From Sipunculus nudus (Eukaryota > Annelida > Sipuncula > Golfingiida > Sipunculidae): 64,000 nucleotides of DNA. Where the stretch lies: assembly GCA_026874595.1 (NCBI GenBank), contig CM049311.1, positions 41,357,676-41,421,675 on the forward strand, written 5' to 3'. Below the pieces are notes generated by a model. That model searched no databases and was not told the origin of the DNA. It worked only from the letters and a program-made list of their open reading frames with translations. Each line of letters begins with the position of its first letter. Position 1 is the stretch's first letter. Of the stretch, positions 59,559 to 64,000 are shown one piece after another. Both the position numbers and the translations under genes were made by a program.

Positions 59559-59873
59559 AACAAGGGGCAGATGGGTCACTGCATCAGCTGAATTTAGTCA
59601 ACTTTAAGCAAATGCAAAATATAATTATTTTTATAATTATTTTTTATATATATGTCAAGGCCCAGATTATGATCTTGACAGATCTTCGATCTGGCCAGCC
59701 TGGATTGCGATTGCAGTTTGGGCCGGCCTGAACTGCGATTGCAGTTTGGGCTGGACAGATCTAAGATCCGTCCAGATCGTGATGTAGGCCTTGACATATA
59801 AATAGATTTGAAAAGCTCAAGAGGAAATGGTCATGCAATTTGCCACACCAAAACTCTGACATGAGTGCCATGA
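59559..59873 (+). repeat. H-element fragment upstream of TEAD exon 1
   Basis: AACAAGGGGCAGATGGGTCA with CATCAGCTGAATTTAGTC, then GCAAATGCAAAATATAATTA, interrupted by the 152-bp palindrome, then GAAAAGCTCAAGAGGAAATG. The order matches 43370-43500. Confidence 0.7.
59649..59800. mobile_element. 152-bp palindromic foldback element
   Basis: Two 76-base arms meet with no loop at GGCCGGCC (59721-59728). By eye 60 of 76 positions pair, including the outer 14 (TATATGTCAAGGCC), and many of the rest are transitions. The H sequence around it shows it was inserted into a TATATA stretch. It looks like a MITE or fold-back element. Confidence 0.85.
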
Positions 59874-60732
59874 AACAAGGGACCCATGGGGTCACAGTAC
59901 TCAGCTTAAGTTGACCTGGTAGGTTACAAGTGGCCCATGGGCCATGACTCTCAGCTTGATACAAGGAGCCTTTATTCTACATGCAGCTGTTACCATTTGT
60001 GCCTATCTGACTTAGTGTGTTAAAATCATGTTCTTTAACATATACTTGCTGTAAATAGGACACTGTGACTTTATTTCAGGTTTCCAAGGATATTTTTATT
60101 GAACTCCCTGAAAGTCATGGATACTAGTCATGAGGATATTAGGCCAAATGAATACAATTTGTGCCCAATCTGACTCACTGAGCACTTAAAAATCATGATT
60201 TTGGCACGAATCCGCAAAATACAGGTCACCATGACCTAATTTCAGGTTTCCAGGGATATTTACCTAGGACCTCCCTGCATGTAAAGTTAGGAATTCCTAT
60301 GTCTAACAGTTACAGTTTGTGCCTTATTAAAAGCCAGACCACTTCATTTAAAGGTCTAAACAAGAGACCCATAGGTCATGGCGCTCAGCTGATTGTGACA
60401 GTTATAACTGCATCACCATAGTCCTTAGTTTTCACATGTTTTGTGTTAAGTGATCAAATACCTTTCCTGATTTTTTGCAATATGCATTATGTTTTAGCCC
60501 ATAACTTGATGAGTGGTTTTGATATTAGGCGGTCCTGAAGCAGTGATCCCCCTGGGATTTGAAAAATATTCTCCACTTTTTTCTGAAGAAAGTAACAATA
60601 GCCAGACATTCTTCACATGATATCCATGTACATAAAAACTATATAGAGGAAAATTTATGGTAAATATGAGGAAAAACAGATGAGTGGTTTTGATATTAGG
60701 CAGTCCTGAAGTGTGAAAATAAGTTTTTAATA
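59874..60732 (+). repeat. Three P-type 5' ends with degraded B and VI sequence
   Basis: Ends at 59874 (AACAAGGGACCCATGGGGTC), about 59928 (ACAAGTGGCCCATGGGCCAT) and 60359 (AACAAGAGACCCATAGGTCA). Worn B phrases lie between 59990 and 60350. A broken VI unit runs 60430-60732, with a 150-base segment duplicated around TTTTGATATTAGGC. Confidence 0.6.
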
Positions 60733-61209
60733 AACAAAGCCTAAATGTGAACCTGTGCAAAGTTTGGGAGTATGAATGGAGGTTTATTTTTTAAATTTAA
60801 TATTAATCCTCTTATGTCCTGCATATCTTCCTTAGTAATAATGCTTTCAGCAAAATGGACGTTTTGGACCGGCAAAGTTGGACTAGAACATTTTAAATGG
60901 GGGTTGTATCAGTCAGGATTTTTCGGATATGTTCTTTTTGCCAGGAAGGATTATTTGGACAGATGAACGGACAATTTGGCAACATGGTTGAGGAGAAGAA
61001 CATTTTTTAATGTTTTAATGTTAAAACTATGAAAATGCAGTTAGCCAAGAAATAAGCAAAATCCAATAGAATTTTTTAGATGACAAATTTTTTGCAAAAA
61101 AAAATTGTGGTGCTAGCTCCTGCCCTTTTTGAGATAGCTATGATGCACGACAGACGATGGAAGACGGACTACGTCACACCATTGGATAAGCTCACAGATT
61201 CACTAAAAA
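60733..61209 (+). mobile_element. Short Q-type element with both ends
   Basis: AACAAAGCCTAAATGTGAAC CTGTGC at the left. CTCACAGATTCACTAAAAA at the right, one mismatch from a perfect inverse of the left motif. A GACAGACGATGGAAGACGG tract precedes the 3' end. 477 bases, no coding potential. Confidence 0.7.
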
Positions 61210-62798
61210 TGCAAACCAAGTTTTTTCAAACACTCAAAAGATATAGTTCCCATAGTTCTAATCTGGGCATTCTGCGTCTAGAGGTGTTCACATGTCACCC
61301 ATGAGGTGATCACATGCCTTGTGCTTGGCTGCACTGACTGAACTCTTGACCTATATCTGGCTGCACTGAATGAACTATTGATCTGTTGCCAAATCTGAAA
61401 AAGCTGGCAGTTTCCCCAACCTATTTAAAGATACAAACACAATCTTGGCCTGTTGGTAAATCTGTTTACACATACTAAAAGACTTTGGCTAAAATGCTTT
61501 TTTTTTAAGCTGACATATTCATAAACTTTTTGTCAAAATATCTAAAATAACAAAAGATGCAGTTCTTTCATTGTTAAAGGTCTAATAATTCTGCCAAAAA
61601 TCATTCAAGTAAACTTGAACAAAAGAACAAAGGCCACCTATGAATAATTTTTGTGCAATGTTACAGAAGTTATAATTGAAACAATAATTTTGTAGAAGAA
61701 CAGTTTTGCAGTCCTCAGTTTGAAATAGACATAATAATGGCCATAAGACCAACTTAAGCTTTTCTGATATGATTAAAAGAACCATGTCCTAGGATAATTC
61801 TTTTGAAAAATTGAACGATTCAACTTAACAGTTTCATCATAAACGTTATAAGCTGAAAGAGGCTAAAATTATGAGGTTTTTGCCCATAAAAAACAGGTCA
61901 ATGTAGGTGGCACCACAAAATTTGCAACTTCAAATATGAGTCATGTGACCAACATTTGCACAATACTTGGTAATGCTAGCTTCCATCATTTCTGAGATTA
62001 CTATGTCAGTATGTTTAATTGGCCAAATTCTGTTCAAATTCGTGTAACACCACTAAACTTCATCAGATGCAAACCATTTGAACAAACTAGAGAGGGCTTA
62101 CCTCTGGCATCATTTTTGTAAAATATTGAACAATTTGGCTTGACCGTTTACAAGAAGAAGACTTTTACAGGTTTTTCAGCTTTTTACCTATAAAATCTAA
62201 GTAAATGCAGATAGAAAAAACATAAGCTGAATCCCACAACATTTGATATGTGACAGATTATTGCATAAAATCTAGGGATGGTAGCTCCTGCTATTCCTGA
62301 GAAATTATGGGTTAATGTACAGATGACCAATGACCCCCGTACAAAAAAAGGTCAAAGCAGGTGGCGCCTCCAATACCTGAATTTCATATATGACTCATGT
62401 GACCAACACTGGCATCAAATTTGGTGTTGATAGCTCCAGCCGTTTCTGAGATTGTCATTTTAGTATGCTTTTTTGGACAGTTAGCTAAGTTAAACTTCCT
62501 GTAACTCGGCCAAAATTTACCGAACTTGAACCATTCGATCAAACTTGAGAGAGATGGTTTATAAGATTATATCTGTGAAATATTGAACAATTTGGCTTGA
62601 CTATTTCGGAGGAGAAGATTTTTAAAGGTTTTTTTGCTTTTTTCTTATGAAATCTAAGAAAATGCAGAGTTTTTCAGATGGCTAATTTTTTGCATTAAAT
62701 TTCATGATACTAAATCCAGTTGTTTTTTAAATTGTATGGGTTAATGACAACCACAGACAATGCCAAACTATTGCATTAGCTCACAGGTTCGCTAAAAA
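61210..62798 (+). mobile_element. Q-type element, 3' end intact
   Basis: Tandem units with GATAGCTCCAGCCGTTTCTG, AATATTGAACAATTTGGCTT and GGTGGCGCCTCC. The end is AGCTCACAGGTTCGCTAAAAA (to 62798). The start is uncertain. Confidence 0.65.
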
Positions 62799-64000
62799 TT
62801 ACTACATATGCATATTGAATGCAAATTATAACACAGATACATCTCACTGATGGCAAAATCTTGAATAAAGTTGAGTATGGATACCAATTATTTATAATCC
62901 ATGTACAGCCGTCTTTATATACCCACAGAGAGCTGTATACCTGTGATTGTAAACATTGCCTGGCATGAGGAATATCTAAAATCATAAAAGCTTTTAAAAA
63001 ACATATGTCAATATTAACATAGATAACCTGAAATCTAAATGTCTAGAGGCATGATGTAACGCATGCTGATAAACTGGTGCCAGGCTAGATGTATCTGCTT
63101 TACACAGCTAACATATATGGTAAAATGACTCAATTCAATCTTTTTATTTCAGCCAAAATTCATTCTTTGGAACCATAAAATACAATTATTATAAGAATTA
63201 TTCAGGGGATTATTCCTGTAAAATATTAAACAAATTTGCCGCAATGGCGTCAGTCAAAAATGTTTTGCAGGTTTATAACTCATATACAGAAAAAATACAG
63301 CAAAATGGCTAAGTTAAGCTTCCCATAACTCAGCCAAAAAATACTGAACAAAAACCATTTGAACAAACTTGAAATATTAACATCTCAGAATAATTTATGT
63401 GTGAGATTTAAGAATTCGGCCCAGTGGTTTTTGTTGAGAAGTTCTTTGTAGCCACTGAGCTAAAATGGGCTGTTATGGCATATGACTAAATTCAGCTTCC
63501 CATAACTCAGCCAAAAGTCACTGAACTGAGACCATTTGAACAAACTTCAGAAAGCGCTACCCTAGGATCATTTCTGTGCAATATTAAACAATTGGCCATA
63601 TGGTTTCAGAGAAGAAGTTTTTTGTAGCCGTCAGTTTGATAAGGGCACTGATGACCCCCGTACAAAAAAGGCAGATGCAGGTGGCGCCACCAATACCTCA
63701 ATTTCAGATGTGACTCGTGTGACCAACTTTGGCATAAAATTTTGTGATGATAGCTCCAGCCATTTCTGAGATTGTAATTTTAGTATGCTTTTTTGGACAG
63801 ATGACGAAGTTCAACTTCCTGTCACTTGGCCAAAAATCACCGAACTTAAACCATTCGAACAAACTTGAGAGGGATTGTTCCAGGAATCATTATGTGAAAT
63901 ATTGGACAATTTGGCTGAACAGTTTTGGAGCAGAAGATTTTTAAAGCTTTTATAGCTTTTTCCCTATAAAATATAAGAAAATGCAATTAGCCATAAAATA
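62799..64000 (+). mobile_element. Q-type sequence running off the window
   Basis: 62811-63000 matches 35090-35260, and 63150-64000 matches 35435-35950 with an extra unit, including GGTGGCGCCACC at 63678. No 3' end before the window stops. Confidence 0.65.

Overview
The window looks like animal nuclear DNA: AT-rich, intron-split, and dominated by interspersed repeats. The only gene I can support is the 5' part of a TEAD/Scalloped transcription factor (Hippo pathway) on the minus strand. Three coding exons are visible. Exon 1 (59236-59458) holds the start codon and the first half of the TEA DNA-binding domain. Exon 2 (13712-13839) completes that domain. Exon 3 (10977-11156) is the conserved stretch just after it. 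The three join in frame through GT-AG sites into 177 codons. The YAP/Yorkie-binding half of the protein must lie below position 1. A lophotrochozoan, probably molluscan, source is my inference from the repeat style; the exons alone only say metazoan.

Intron 1 is about 45.4 kb (13840-59235), intron 2 about 2.6 kb (11157-13711), and intron 3 is at least 10,976 bp. Intron 2 is mostly a tandem array of about 29 copies of a ~70-bp unit ending about 35 bp from the exon 2 donor, plus a 21-bp minisatellite. Introns 1 and 3 and the region upstream of exon 1 are a nested patchwork of several repeat families.

Most of these repeats share one design. A 5' end carries a short palindrome or hairpin, followed by a 10-14 bp motif. 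That motif recurs inverted at the 3' end, often after a GGAC-type microsatellite and inside or next to a stem-loop. I call the end types P (GACCCATGGGTC palindrome; 3' end GCTAAAAA), Q (AGGCCT repeat; 3' end TTCGCTAAAAA), R (GGCACC hairpin; 3' end GGGGATACAA) and C (AACTAGAATA start; 3' GTATCTGC hairpin). Interiors differ: A, B, B2, D, F, G, H, J and VI below are my working names for interior units. Three of the end types finish in CTAA after a hairpin. The set resembles non-autonomous Helitron/Helentron-like elements, though no Rep/helicase ORF is present. Every end I could orient lies in the + direction, antisense to the gene.

Four TIR-type DNA transposons or MITEs are also present, three with usable empty-site comparisons: 6293-7428, 30241-31928, 59101-59193 and 54158-55907. 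A 152-bp palindrome (59649-59800) lies about 190 bp upstream of the TEAD start codon. Low-copy islands inside the introns (13840-14768, 20219-20606, 25221-26496, 26871-27824, 44401-45756, 51391-52148) are the places to look for regulatory DNA. No rRNA, tRNA, CRISPR array or intact transposase or reverse transcriptase was recognised.
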